Assembly (NCBI GenBank): GCA_032622095.1
Contig: CP136066.1
Location: forward strand, 57,874,609-57,938,608
DNA from: Siphonodentalium dalli
Taxonomy: Eukaryota; Mollusca; Scaphopoda; Gadilida; Siphonodentaliidae
Reading direction: 5' to 3'
Length of the DNA stretch: 64,000 nucleotides
The translations under genes were made by a program, and so were the position numbers. Below the pieces are notes generated by a model. It saw only the letters and a program-made list of their open reading frames with translations. It did no database searches and was not told the origin of the DNA. Positions 11,682 through 24,800 of the stretch are shown one piece after another; position 1 is the first letter of the stretch; each line of letters begins with the position of its first letter.

Positions 11682-11842
11682 ATAAGGATTAACTGTCATG
11701 TGGACTATTTTTATGGAGATGTAACCGTGAGGTAAGTGGTCATAACTTGTATGTAAAACCCTTCGGGTTTTACACAAGTTATGTCCACTTACCTCACGGT
11801 TACATCTCCATAAAAACAGTCCACATGACAGTTAATCCTTAT
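11682..11842. repeat. Long palindrome (fold-back), unit 2
   Basis: Identical to 7721-7881, displaced by 3,961 bp. Confidence 0.85.
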
Positions 11843-11999
11843 CTCCATGTTCTTCTTAGTGGTCATGGTTTTACAGACTTTTATATTTTTTAAACATTTA
11901 CCCACCGCGAGTTTCCGTGGGTCCCTTTGGTGGTGATGTTTTTACAGACTTTTATATTTTTTAAACATTTACACACTGCGAGTGCCGTGGGTCCCTTTA

Positions 12000-12810
12000 G
12001 GGTGGATACACACATGCATGTAATCTCTGTAATTATCGTGTATTTGGCGTTTTTACATGGATCATACAGACAATGTAATATGTGTCCACTGAAAACCCAA
12101 TCATTGCCGACGTGTTGACCGCACTGAGTTAATAGTTCCAATTAAGTCGGAATGAAGAGAAACCGCTATCTTGGACCGAGTCGCCAGGCCACTTAAAATA
12201 ATTGCTCATGTGATAACCCATATGGTGGAATTTCTATATAAATAATAACCAGTCCTCTCTTGATATTTATAGTAGTGGTGGATCAGGATTTCCCCCAACG
12301 CAGGGGCTATATATGATCCCCGACGCAGGGGCTATCTATGATCCCGAAAGCTACCATGCAGGCAGGGTGGCTAACTCTGAGCTATTTAAGTAAAACATAT
12401 TATATTGTACCTTCTTGCCCAGATTATTCCGACCGATACATTCAACTAAGTCCCTTAGCAATTTGAAGCTTTTGACACCCCACGCCAAAACAATCACCAT
12501 GGTCGAAAATGTTCTATATCAAGCCTGTATATGCCAGACGTGTCGCTTCTGGTGTTCGTACATTAATAAAATGCCAGATATCACACAAGACTTGACTAAT
12601 TTCCGCATCCGTAAGAGATTACTTGTTTTGGACTGGCCTTAAATGTCCTGATAGCAGACAGTTTTGAGTTCGCTTATCACTACTCACTTGTCTGGCCTGT
12701 TAACAATGAACTGCTCGCGTGCAGGTGATTAATGTTGTCAATTATTGGTGTGGCCACGTAAAATACATGTATTTTACATACAGAAATTACATGCATGTGT
12801 GTATCCACCC
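12000..12810. mobile_element. Harbinger-like MITE, unit 2
   Basis: Same element in the second tandem unit, with the same TTA flanks. Confidence 0.65.
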
Positions 12811-13569
12811 TTAGTGGTGATGTTTTTACAGACTTTTATATTTTTTTAAACATTTACCCACTGAGTGCCTTGGAGTTCCTTTAATCAATGCTTGTTTGTA
12901 TATAGGGCAGCTTTAGGTTTTTTTTTTTTTTTTCTCTTATAAATGTTTCTCTATTGAGCTTTTTATTTATTTTATACCTATTATTCAATACATATTTAAT
13001 GCCTGTTAATTATATTGAGAAATAAAAATATATTTATTCAACAATAATACTTCCTGTTTCAGTTTGTACTTGTACGTAGTCTTAGAGATGCTTATCCGAT
13101 TAAGCACTCCTAGATTACTATTTTTGTGGATAAACATATTTGATTCGAGTCAAGGAACCCACTCATCAAAGCTCAGAGTGATCAGCAAATAATTTTTGAA
13201 ATCTGTTATTTCTCGAGATATGCACTTCTTTCCTAGCAAATATTCATTCAAACCGACCAAATTAAGATGGATAACTAAAATCAAGTGGTAATACAGCCAA
13301 ATTTCGTGATAATCAAGTAATCAAGGCCATATTATTAAATGAAGTGTTTGAAAAGCTATGTCATTATATTTACACCATTAAATACGCCAAAGAGTCTTTA
13401 TCTAGGACTATTTATTTATGCAGGCAAACCACATGGTTTTGTAAATTCCGCTATAAACTGGGGACTCGTTGTAGATCCTCTAAGTATTTTGCAACCTATT
13501 TTGATCCCTCGTACATGAAAATGATGGACACTTTATATTGAGTAGGGAGGTTTTTTGTGAGGGTTAACA

Positions 13570-14091
13570 GGTCAGGCACATCCTGAATTCCACTATTATA
13601 GCGATATTCCACTATTATAGCGATATTCCACTATTTTAGTGATATTTGACTATAACATATTCATGTTTCCTTTATTTGTGTCGGGAATAGAAGACGGTGC
13701 ATACCAGTGCACAGCCAAATGTCACTCATAACAATATTGCAGCAAATGAACAGTCTTCCGAAAAAATTCGTTGTGCAATCTTTTGCGCCAGCTTTGATAT
13801 TCAATAATATTATACTATTACTAATATATCCCGTTCTAAATGACAATAGCAGGATGACTCAATCGCTCCTTCATAACAATATTTCAACTAATTACATGCT
13901 AATTGAGTTGCTTATCATGTGCCGTCATGATTAATAATTCTCCTGGTGCGATCTGATTTTGAATAATATTTGTGGGAAATATGATTTTGGATTATCCCTC
14001 TTTTATCAAATTAACAAAACGGTAATGGTCAAATACCACTATAATAGTGGAATATCGCTATAATAGTGGAATTCAGGATGTGCCTGACCTG
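13570..14091. mobile_element. MITE with CAGGTCAGGCACATCC ends, unit 2
   Basis: Copy of 9609-10130 in the second tandem unit. Confidence 0.65.
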
Positions 14092-15619
14092 GTTAATGGG
14101 CAGGCTACTGGACATTCTGAAACTAGATGGTTGAAGCCAATTAGTTTTTGAGTGTCCAATCAGGAGTCCATTAACCTACTTAAAACACAGTTTTATAATG
14201 TACAAGGAGAAATTGCTTTTATGCAGATGAAAAATTCTGATGAATCTCGATAAATGAGACATATTAAAACGTTTTTCTGTATAAAAATAGTCCTTGGCCG
14301 ACAACAAAACCACGCCCCTTCACACAGTTCGTGTTAATGGGGGTTTCATGTGGACTTTGCCATGAACACAATTGTATGCATATATACAGGTACAACTATT
14401 TTTCCGAACAAAACGTCCATATATGCCAACATATAATAAACTATTTGTTTTTGCAGTGTGCATATAGCGAAGTATATATACATAATATATACTCTAATCA
14501 CAATTATCTGTATTTTAGGCATGTATGCATTTTAACAAAGTTTTGACTCACTATCATTGTTGTTTCCTGAAGAACAGTAACTCTATTACCGTACTGGAGT
14601 CCGGCATGCTTCAATGTGATAGAGACCCCATGGTAATGCAAATGAGCAGTTCTAAGGGTAGGCATGGTCTGGGAAACAAAATATATTGTTATTATGTCTG
14701 AGAATTGGAGATTATAAGAATGAACAGAACAAATAATAGACTTTTCCTTTATTTATTTGTGAAATTCACACAGCCTGGATGAGGCAGTCCCGAACGAGAG
14801 GTATTGCGTTCCGCCAACAAATCGAGTGCGATAATACGTCAAAATCCAGACACCCATGAGGTTCTATTTTTATTACATATCTCAGTATCATAGTAAGTTG
14901 ACTCACAATCGTACATCTCCGGTACAGAAAATGTGAATTTAATTGAGTTTTAACGGCATTTTAGGGTTAACGCCACACTCAGACAGGGAGCCCGTCTATC
15001 CGCGAGTGACCCATCTTGACCCGCGCATAGGTGTTAATTGGGTTTTCCCCAGATTTTCCAAAAAATATAACCCAATCAGCGCATTGCGATTTCGACAAGA
15101 GGGTTGTCGCCCTTGCGTTGAAAAGTTGAAAAAGTTAAAATAGTAACGGCGAGAGTCAGTCTAACAACACTGAATGAAATAGTTCCGTCAACAGATTGCA
15201 CTAGTGCGATTCTGAGAATTATCTCACGCCTGGAACGTCGTGCGATCATGCCAATTACGTTGATAGATATGTAATAAATATCCTATCTGTCTGGAATATA
15301 GTGTCTGACATTTGCAGAATGATCTCCAGTAGGAAGTAGTAGCATGTCTTGAAAACTGGTGACACAAAGGACTGTATGGATAAATGATATGGAATGCTTC
15401 ATTCAGTCTGGGATCCACCATTCAGACTCACACATACTGAAATTCACTTCAATCATTCTATTAGAACTGAAGCGAAAAGGGAAGGATTACATTCATTATT
15501 TTGAGCTGAAATTGGTAAATTATCCGGGTCAGCAAAGAATGGAATCATTTTTTCCAGACTGGAGTAATTTAGAAATAGTACTGACATAATGAAAAAGTGC
15601 ATTTTTAAAGATCTGAATT

Positions 15620-16285
15620 AACACTCCTAAATTACTATTTCTTTGTCTTTGGGGGTAAAAATTTGATTCGAGTTGAGTAACCCACCACCCATCAAAGCTC
15701 AAGAGTTATCAGATATCGATTTTTGAAATCTGTTATTTTTTACCACCTGGAATATTTGGCAGCCAAGCAAATAATCAACGAGCTGACCGTTGTACAAAAT
15801 TTTGATACATAACACGTTTTTGGAAAATTTTATACAAGAGGTGACAGTTGTTATTCGTTTTTGCTAATTAACCCTTTACCCAACAAACCGGCCAAATAAA
15901 GCTTCAACAGCCTAAAATATCTTCGGTCTGTCTCAATAGAACCATACAATTGGAACCGGCTCATTGACCACATTGTGATAGTTACAGTTATGCCCTGTGC
16001 CAATGCATTCTCTTATGCATTGGCCTAAAAAAAAATCTTTTTTTAACACTTTTTACCATTTTTTCTTACATTCTTTAACAATTTTATAATTTTTAATGTG
16101 TTAAGCCAATGCATTCTCTTATATATGTGAGGCGACCTATGGTTGACTCGCATATATAAGAGAATGTATTGGCACAGGGCCCTTCTGTTGGGTAAAGGGT
16201 TAATCGATTCTGATAACTAAAGTGTCATTTGAATAAATGTTGTTGTTGGAATCTGATGATACAGGGACCATCGAATTGGATTGTG
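15620..16285. mobile_element. Family D MITE, copy with nested family-A MITE
   Basis: Same core (TTTGGGGGTAAAAATTTGAT) interrupted at TTAA by 15868-16203, then ATCGATTCTGATAACTAAAG. A third, fainter copy is at 9137-9365 with its duplicate at 13098-13326. Confidence 0.65.
15868..16203. mobile_element. piggyBac-like MITE, family A, copy 4 (nested, hairpin deleted)
   Basis: TTAA flanks. The first hairpin has collapsed to a short CATTCTCTTATGCATTGG. Inserted into a family-D element; the empty site is seen at 2119-2135. Confidence 0.85.
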
Positions 16286-16409
16286 TGTAAAAGAAATTGG
16301 ACAACCCAATTTTGGTGTTTCAAATTAGTAAGGGCAAACTGCTCAATATAATACATGGAATCCTCCCCAGTTGGAATGAAATACAGCAAACCTGAGTTAA
16401 GTGTTTAGT

Positions 16410-16785
16410 TTCAGAATGAGGTCCCCAGAGGGTGAATTTATAGCATAGCCGGCTAGCACAACCAAATTCACCCTGTGGACCCCATTCTGCATGGCCTCAT
16501 CTGCTATGGGAGAAATAGACTCATATTGAAGTTCCCAAAAGGTGAATATTGTGATGTACACCTATTGTGAACCTTTTTCATGCATTTTATCGTCTGCAAA
16601 TTAAGTGATATAGATAGAAACTTCCAAGGGAAAAAGTAACTAAAAAATGTTAATCTGATACTATAGATACTTCCCAGATGATGCCTTAGCAAAATGGGGT
16701 CCCCAGAGGGAGAATTTGGTGATGCTACAACACTATGCGGGATAGCATCACTAAATTCAACCTCTGTGGACCTCATCCTGCAGAT
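16410..16785. mobile_element. Family F MITE, full but diverged
   Basis: Hairpins at both ends (AGAATGAGGTCCCCAGAGGG), interior as in other copies. Confidence 0.6.
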
Positions 16786-16832
16786 ACACACTGAACTCAG
16801 GCTTGAAATACAGAAAACAAACAGAAAACATG

Positions 16833-17048
16833 CACAGTAATGCCCAAAATAATCGACTCCTTAACCACAGCAGAATTATGGGTAATTTTTCAGGATTTAG
16901 TCAGAAATATGGCTTGTTGCCATTCATCGAAAAGCTCTCAGTGAGCGCTTTCCGATGAATGGCAACAAGCCATATTTCCGACTAAATTATGAAAAATTAC
17001 ACATAATTCTGCTGTGGTTAAGGGGTCGATTATTTAGGCCTTACTGTA
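16833..17048. mobile_element. Fold-back MITE family E
   Basis: Two arms of about 105 bp from CAGTAATGCCC to its complement at 17048, loop near GAGCG. TA-flanked, Tc1/mariner-like by target only. Confidence 0.75.
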
Positions 17049-17291
17049 CTCTTAAGATCCATATAAGGCAGATAGGGTCAGGTTACTTTGGATAGGGTCA
17101 GGTTACTATGAATCAGGCATCTGATTCGATTGGAAGAAGGAACAGTATAATGCGCGAAATTCGGCAACAACTGTCTATGTTTCTACTTCATGGAAATAAA
17201 AGCACATTTTTAGAAACAGTAATTTTGCCTCAAAGTTGATACAATTGCTCAATAGTGAATGAAAATTTCTATCCAGCTGTCATCTGTCATT

Positions 17292-17501
17292 GTTTCTGCG
17301 ACTCTTATGTCTGTTTATTTGTGCGTACTCATTGTTTCTGCGACTCTTATGTCTGTTTATTTGTGCGTACTCATTGTTTCTGCGACTCTTATGTCTGTTT
17401 ATTTGTGCGTACTCATTGTTTCTGCGACTCTTATGTCAGTTTATTTGTGCGTACTCATTGTTTCTGCGACTCTTATGTCTGTTTATTTGTGTGTACTCAT
17501 T
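17292..17501 (+). repeat. 42-bp minisatellite, five copies
   Basis: Unit GTTTCTGCGACTCTTATGTC + TGTTTATTTGTGCGTACTCA + TT, repeated five times with two or three substitutions. Because 42 is divisible by 3, all three frames stay open, giving ORFs that are not likely real. Confidence 0.92.
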
Positions 17502-17771
17502 GTCTCTTGTTGAATAGACTGTCTTCTGTTCCAAAACTACAAAAATCTGAATATATAGTAACCTTTCCCGTCCAGCTAAAACAGGATACTGGAATTTGCA
17601 ATGAAAATTAATAAAAGTTAATGTGCAGGTCCAAGTAGTAGTGGAAAAAAATACTAAAAAAAAAAACAGCTCTGATATACAAATGTAATTACCCTTCCTT
17701 TACTCAATGGATTCTTCCATTCAGTTACAACAGTATATATTGGAATGGTCTATTATTCATTTGAAGGGATG

Positions 17772-18066
17772 TTAACCCTTTCATGACGGGAGCTGCACTG
17801 GTGAAAAATTTAAGATCCTGTGCCAGCGCATCTCGTATAAATGTGAGATCATGTGCTAGTGTATTCTCTTATATATGCGAGTCTCCCATAGGAAGCCTCG
17901 CATATATAAGAGAATGCACTGGCTTACAAGGTCAAGGTAAATAATGTTAGGCCAATGTATTCTCTTATATATGCGAGGCTCCATATGGGAGACTCACATA
18001 TATAAGCGAATGCACTGGCACAGGTTTTCGCAACATTTCAAGAATCTCCAGTCATGGAAGGGTTAA
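17772..18066. mobile_element. piggyBac-like MITE, family B
   Basis: TTAA flanks, ends CCCTTTCATGAC / GTCATGGAAGGG. It contains two hairpins of a related sequence (CAGTGCATTCTCTTATATAT with a CTCCCATAGG tip). Confidence 0.78.
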
Positions 18067-18419
18067 GGATGTACAAGCAGATGAAATGATAATACAAGGG
18101 CAGAAGAATTAATATTCATTGGTGGAACATGTTCACATAATAAGTTCATATTTATTTGTTTGTTGTTGAACTTATTATCTGAATATTTCCTACTAATCAA
18201 GGAGTATTTAGTACAGAAAGGTTAAATGGGTGGGCCTGGTTACATTGGCAGCAGCTAGTTACAATTATTATTATAATCTGTTTGGAAACTCTGCCAAAAA
18301 TAGCAATATTTGTGAACAAGTTGTCATGGTGATAAATAAAAGTCACGTTATAACAAAATAAACATGAAAATTAAACAAATAAAAGCTGGGACATATGGGT
18401 ATAATAATAAATGTACATA

Positions 18420-18553
18420 TACAGTAATGCTCTAAGTAATCGACTTCTTAACCACAGCAGAATTATGGGTAACTTTTCAGGCCGACTAAATCCTGAAAAG
18501 TTACCCATAATTCTGCTGTGGTTAAGAAGTCGATTACTTCGAGCATTACTGTA
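18420..18553. mobile_element. Fold-back MITE family E, shortened
   Basis: TACAGTAATGC to GCATTACTGTA, with the central part of both arms deleted. Confidence 0.75.
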
Positions 18554-18994
18554 TGTTTATGGATCCCAAGAGTTATTAAGTATACTGTCTCTCTCATACC
18601 AACTCTCTCATACCAACTCTCTGAGAAAGTTATGAAATATATGAACAATTAGCACTTTATATCAATGCAGGCGCAGGTATTCACAGGCCCCTGGGGGAAA
18701 TACCAATATATACTATACGGCTCACAAGTCCTATTTGTGTGGATCCACTTAAATTTCACTGGAAGACAACCTTAAAATGGCCACAGAAGTCCAAACATTA
18801 ATCATTCAAACCAAATATTTTAAATGATATCACCAAGCACCGCTGAGCTACACACTCATGGACTCATCGAACAAATCAATGACTGTTACATACAAAATGA
18901 TAATGGACTATATATAGTACACAGTTTCGAAACCACAACAAGCATGATTCCTTGTGATATGACGTCCGATCAAAGGCAAGGTCAATTTCCCAAC

Positions 18995-19408
18995 TAGGGC
19001 TGCAATGATTCATCGTGATTCCAATGCATCGCGTTTTAAAGTTCACAATGCAATGCATCATATTGGGAGGGTGTAATGCGATGCAAAAACAATTTATGTA
19101 TCCAGAGTTATCAAGTCAGATATACAAACTTTTCCACTCAAAACTTCATACCTGGGCAGATCTGGGGACTGTATTAGCTATTACGGTTGATGCGTTTTTG
19201 GTCATTTTTGTTAGGTCTTGTAATTTACTTCAATGAATAATGCTGAGGTGAAGACTGATGAGAATATGAATACCAAAAACATTTAAGTGGTTCATCTAGT
19301 TTTCACAGCCGTCAGCTGTCAAAAATCTGCATCACGATGTGCATTGCATCGTGATCGTAAAATCGTGATTTTCATCCCACCATGAAGGTCTGAATCGTTG
19401 CAGCCCTA
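18995..19408. mobile_element. hAT-like MITE
   Basis: TAGGGCTGCAATGATTC and complementary GAATCGTTGCAGCCCTA ends; 8-bp flanks TTCCCAAC / TTCTCAAC (7 of 8). GGCTGCAA-type ends are seen in hAT elements. Confidence 0.65.
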
Positions 19409-19767
19409 TTCTCAACCAGTGTATAATATCACACGAAAGCAGATTATTGACACTCGATCAAAATATCCCCCACAGCCAACAAGATATATCACCTCATTCT
19501 CACTTCTCACTTACCTTTCATCATATCTGACAGCCACCGTAATCCCCCAAACCACTCCCATGTAACCCAAAATCATGGCTTTACCTTCATCGGACAACCA
19601 CCATACTCTTCCAAAATACTCCCACACAACCTAAATCATTCCACATGAATCTACTTTATTTTGAGACACCTATCAAACTGGCCACCCTGTGAGTATATAC
19701 GCCATTAAATGTGAAAACCTAAAGACTGAAGTTCCCATTTATTTTAAATCACTCTCACATGATGGGC

Positions 19768-20243
19768 TTAACCCTTTCAGCGCCAGGGGCCGATCTCATC
19801 AGCCCTAATTTACAGTCTGTAAAATCTGCCCTAAAAAAAAAAATTTTGGGTTGAATTTTTTTTGGGTATGCTTAAGCATGCTATAGCGAATTTTTTTTGG
19901 GTATGCTTAAGCATGCTATAGCGAATTTAAAAACAAACTGGTTAAAACCTTAGGGGCATATTATAACTCAAAACTATCACCAAGTATTCATAGTAATAAT
20001 TTTGATGCCCATGAAAAATGTAAGATTCCCTGGCACTAAACCTACAAAATAAGTCTGTTAAAGAATATAAGAAAAAATTATTAAAATTGTAAAAAATAAT
20101 AACAAATGATGAAAAATTGTTAGGCCAATGCATTCTCTTATATATGCGAGGCGACCTATGGTCGACTCGCATATATAAGAGAATGCATTGGCACAGGGTA
20201 TATTGGTTGATACAAAAATCGGACCTGGCACTCAAAAGCTTAA
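19768..20243. mobile_element. piggyBac-like MITE, family C, copy 1
   Basis: TTAA left; CCCTTTCAGCGCCAGG and the decayed right end GGCACTCAAAAGC-TTAA. One shared 67-nt hairpin in the right half and a 44-bp direct duplication (GGGTATGCTTAAGCATGCTA) near the left. Confidence 0.7.
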
Positions 20244-20785
20244 ATCTTGTTGTCGAATCCCTGTCATATCATCAATATTTTGTTTTGTTCTGTAATATGT
20301 AATTAATGAATAATATGGAATAAATACACCAAGTCCGATTTTGGAAAAACACATCATCTGTCATATTCCTTGTCGATCAATTAAATTATTAATTGACTTC
20401 CCTTCCATTGATTCCATCACGTTATCAATTAAAAAAAAAGGAAATTTGCTGTCCTATAAGATAAAATAGGGCATAATTTGGCTAATTTGACAATTTTTCA
20501 GCATTAATGAAGCTATTAGTCAGATGCACAAGTTGATGACCCGGTTCAGCATTTCCCCCCAAATTTCTGGTATATTTTGCAAGATTTTGGTATGATATCT
20601 TGAAAATGGTTCCCTTGATTCTGACGAATTATACGTCAAAAGAAAGGAGATTTTATGGCCAGTAAGCCCAATTGGGTGGTATCTTGAGTGAAATGACAAA
20701 ATATGCGATTTTAAGAGAGATTTTGCAGAGAGTGTGTTTTTGTCAAGAATCAGACTTGTGAGCCTTGTCTCTGGTATACATGTAG

Positions 20786-20941
20786 TACAGTAATGCCCTA
20801 ATTAATCGACTCCATAACCACAGCAGAACTCCCCGAGAGCTTTCCGATGAATGGCAACAAGCCATATTTCCGACTAAATCCTGAAAAGTTACCCATAATT
20901 CTGCTGTGGTTATGGAGTCGATTAATTAGGGCATTACAGTA
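20786..20941. mobile_element. Fold-back MITE family E, unequal arms
   Basis: Starts TACAGTAATGCCC; the left arm is partly deleted, the right arm full to GCATTACAGTA. Confidence 0.72.
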
Positions 20942-21317
20942 CATATTGGTATATTTTGTTATTTTTCCCCAGGAACCTGTCCATGTATCTCCATTCAGAA
21001 AATCTGCCATATTGGCTCAATAAAAAACGAAGAAGATCCGCTGACTACTCTGGTCCAGCAATCTGATGAATAGAGTGAATAGAGTTCAGGGATGTGGCTA
21101 GAGGGTCTCAACTGGGTGAGGGGTGTCCAATGTGGAATTTACACACACACCCTGTCCCCTTGAACCAAGCATAAATTCTGAAGCCTGGTTCAGCTGCCTG
21201 GTTTGGAATTTTCCTCATTCTTTCCATTTTTTTAGAAATCGTCCTATATACGACTAAATAGTGGTAAGAAATTCAAATTATCTGAACAATTTCAACCTAT
21301 TTGTTATCCAAGCCTGA

Positions 21318-21432
21318 ATTTAGTGTGTCTGACATCTGCAGAATGAGGTCCCCAGAGGGTTAGTTTAGTGACGCTATCACACACAGCAGGCTAGCATCAC
21401 CATAATCGCCCTCTGGGAGACCTCATTCTTCC
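21318..21432. mobile_element. Family F hairpin, solo
   Basis: One hairpin (TGCAGAATGAGGTCCCCAGA ... GGGAGACCTCATTCT) just downstream of the otubain stop. Confidence 0.55.
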
Positions 21433-21638
21433 TGAGGGTGAATTTGTTGTGGTCTCCAATTTATCTTGTATCAGGCATGAAATTGTTAAAGAAAGTGTTC
21501 ACCTAAGTCGGGGGGAATGTTGACACCCCCACATTTACCCCCTCTTTCTAACCACATCCCTGCATATGTTCACTGCATGAAGCGGCCAGCGAAACAGTCT
21601 GACTTCTAGTCCACTGACTGCACTACGACATATCAACC

Positions 21639-21833
21639 TCATTTGTATATAATATCGTAATGTCCTGGTTTATAAATGAGTGTCAGTGAATGAGGTCCAT
21701 CCTCAGGAAAACAATGTGCATTGCAGTTGTCACCAGCTCGATCAAGGTAGATAACTTTAACACCAAGTCCGAGAGCAGACGTCAGGGCAGTGATGTGTAT
21801 ATGGTCGCTCTCTTTTCCCATTGGCTCCACTTC
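21639..21833 (-). CDS. OTUB1: Otubain terminal exon with catalytic His
   Basis: Minus strand: acceptor TTTTTTCCAG, then EVEPMGKESDHIHITALTSA and on to LIYKPGHYDIIYK and a stop at 21641-21639. GHYD carries the catalytic histidine. Phase 0 entry agrees with exon 7. Confidence 0.92.
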   Translation of the reverse strand, partial: EVEPMGKESDHIHITALTSALGLGVKVIYLDRAGDNCNAHCFPEDGPHSLTLIYKPGHYDIIYK

Positions 21834-24800
21834 CTGGAAAAAATATATATAATTTATGCCCAATCCTGAGTTTAGTGTGCCTGTCATTTGCAGAATGAGG
21901 TCCCCAGAGGGTGAATTTAGAGATGCTATCCTGCATAGTGGGCTAGCATCACTAAATTCACCCTCTGGGGACCTCATTCTGTTTAACCCTTTACCCAACA
22001 AACCGGCCAAAACCGGCCAAATAAAGCTTCAACAGCCTAAAATATCTTCGGTCTGTCTCAATAGAACCATACAAATATGGATATCATTGGAACCGGCTCC
22101 TTGACCACATTGTGATAGTTACAGTTATGCCCTGTGCCAATGCATTCTCTTATATATGCGAGTCGACCATAGGTCGCCTCGCATATATAAGAGAATGCAT
22201 TGGCCTAAACAAAATCTTTTTTTAACACTTTTTACCATTTTTTCTTACATTCTTTAACAATTTTATAATTTTTAATGTGTTAAGCCAATGCATTCTCTTA
22301 TATATGCGAGGCGACCTATGGTCGACTCGCATATATAAGAGAATGCATTGGCACAGGGCCCTTCTGTTGGGTAAAGGGTTAAGCCTCATCTTCTCTGGAA
22401 AATTTCTTTATTATCAAATTTCTATAGAAACTTCTTCACATAGATTCTATTTCTTTTTAAGTTTAGTTTCTCTATATCCCCAAAATGGCAGACGCACATT
22501 GCATATCGAGGTACCCAATTCACCAATTCATATTCACAATTTGGGAACCTCAATCTGAGTCTATGTCTCACATAGCAGATGAGGCCATGCAGAATGAGGT
22601 CCCCCAGAGGGTGAATTTGGTGATGCTAGCCCACTATGCGGGATAGCATCACTAAATTCACCCTCTGGGGACCTCATTCTGCAAATGACAGGCACACTAC
22701 ACTCAGACTTGTTTATACCATTGCTCTTGAAGACATGAGCATCAAGTTATTCTGGCTTGTGTTATTCATCGACTGAGATTCCCAGGCTGGTAAATATGGT
22801 GCTGGACATTTGCAGAATAAGGTCCCCAAAGGGTGAAGCTACCCCACACAGTGGGATATCATCCCCAAATTCATCATCTGGGGACCTCATTGTACACGAC
22901 CTCATCTGCTATGGGAGACCTAGACTCATAATTAAGTTCCCAGATGGTGAAGATAGTTATGTGCACCCATTGGGCACCTCGATTATGCAGTGTGTCATCT
23001 GCCAATTTGGGGATATAGAGAAACTAAACTGAAAAAGAAACTTTCAAAGGAAGTTTTTAATTTGTTAATTTCACAATAAAGATACTTTCCAGAGAAGATG
23101 ATGCCTAAGCAGAATGAGGTCCCCAGAGGGTGAAATTAGTGATGATAGCGCACTGTGCGGGATAGCATCACTATATTCACCCTCTGGAGACCTCATTCTG
23201 AAATGTCCAGCACCATATTTTCAGGCCTGTAGAGTTCATTGATTAAATATAGAATATACGCATAGTGTTTCTGAATAACAAATTTAATCCACAAGTGGGA
23301 TTGGCGATTTACACCATGAGCTTCAGCGAGTGGTGTAAATCGCCAATCCCACTCGTGGATTAGATTTGTTATTCAGAACCACTATGCGTATATTTTGTTT
23401 ATGTCACGATCTTTACTATGCGATGGATAAACACTTGTCCGTTCAAATTGTATGGAGAAAGTTTAATCCACTCTGCGAAGTTTATGCCACGATCATTACA
23501 ATGCGATGGATAAACACTTTTGCCGCTCAAATTGTATGGAGAAAGTTTAATCCACTCTGCGAAGTTTAATATCAACAGTAGGCACGTTTAATCAACAGGT
23601 GTTGATTAAATGTAAAATTTAAACAGATGGCTTTATTTATATAGTAAGATAGGCGATCGTGGTGTAAATTTACTTCACACTAGAGCATGGGTATTGAATA
23701 AATATATAGAATGACACAAGTGTGTGAACTGGTTTAGCGGTATTGCATGAGGTTGTAGTGGCATAGCAAAAACCATAGCTTCAAGTTGTACCTTGTGGCA
23801 GGACTAGCGAGTGTAATAACGTCAACATGTTCAACCAATGTGTCATTCTATTTATTGCACACCAAAACATCTGTAGCTTGTGGTATGCAAAAAGTCAAGT
23901 TTCATTTATTGCTTTTTTTTTATTGAACATTGATTTAGGTAGAACATACCAGTTTACTAAATATATATTAAATAATGAAAAGACTATTTCCGTTACTGTT
24001 GATGCCATCATAAAATAAATATTGTCAATGTAATTTTCTTTTTTGCCCAAAGACAAGCCAAATTTTTATATTGAACATTTTGGTGTATTTTGTGAAAATA
24101 AACCAATGGATGTAGAATAAAACTGAAATCAAAATTAAATTGATGGAAGATATTCTGATACAATTTGGATCTACCTGATTGCAGAATTCCTTCATTGTTC
24201 TGTTCCCTTCTATAAAATTTGAATAGAAATCTGACTCTTTTTGTAAATATCCAGAAACAAGCAACCTGAAATTGCAAAGAAATTATTTTTTTTAAATTAT
24301 TTTACAAAAAAATACTAGAAATTTATGGATACTGGATACATAGAGCATTTTATGGAACTTCTAGAGACATAAATCTGAAAGAGGTTGCCAAAGTATTTAA
24401 ACACAGTATCAGGATTAACTGTAGAACAAATAATTTGTACAGTAATGCTCTATGTAATCGGGGAGAGCTTTCCGATGAATGGCAACAAGCCATATTTCCA
24501 ACTAAATCCTGAAAAGTTACCCATAATTCTGCTGTGGTTAAGAAGTCGATTACTTAGAGCATAACTTGTACACCGCTTGCTGCAGGCTTGGTCATTTCTT
24601 GATGCATGCATCTGAAATTTCAATAGTTTGATGGCTTTGACCATCAGTAAACAATACGAACATATGTTGTCTCAAATAAATGCAGGTTATTTAAATTATA
24701 ATCAATAGCTAAGGGTTAGATTTGGATAATGTAGAACAGTCAACAATTGTAAACGAGAGGCCGATCACGATCGGCAGATGTTTAACCCATACCTTGGCGA

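Larger units (their letters stand above)
7653..15574 (+). repeat. Perfect 3,961-bp head-to-tail tandem duplication
   Basis: Unit 1 is 7653-11613 and unit 2 is 11614-15574. Identity starts at TTGTCACGATACAC in both and ends at GTAATTTAGAA. I found no difference between units, including a poly-T run. Each unit holds a 161-bp palindrome, a Harbinger-like MITE, a GTTAA-flanked MITE and family-D sequence. No credible gene is present. It is either very recent or an assembly artefact. Confidence 0.95.

Noticed and set aside
17255-17611. Three overlapping ORFs at the 42-bp minisatellite
   Set aside because: All three frames are open only because the unit is a multiple of three.
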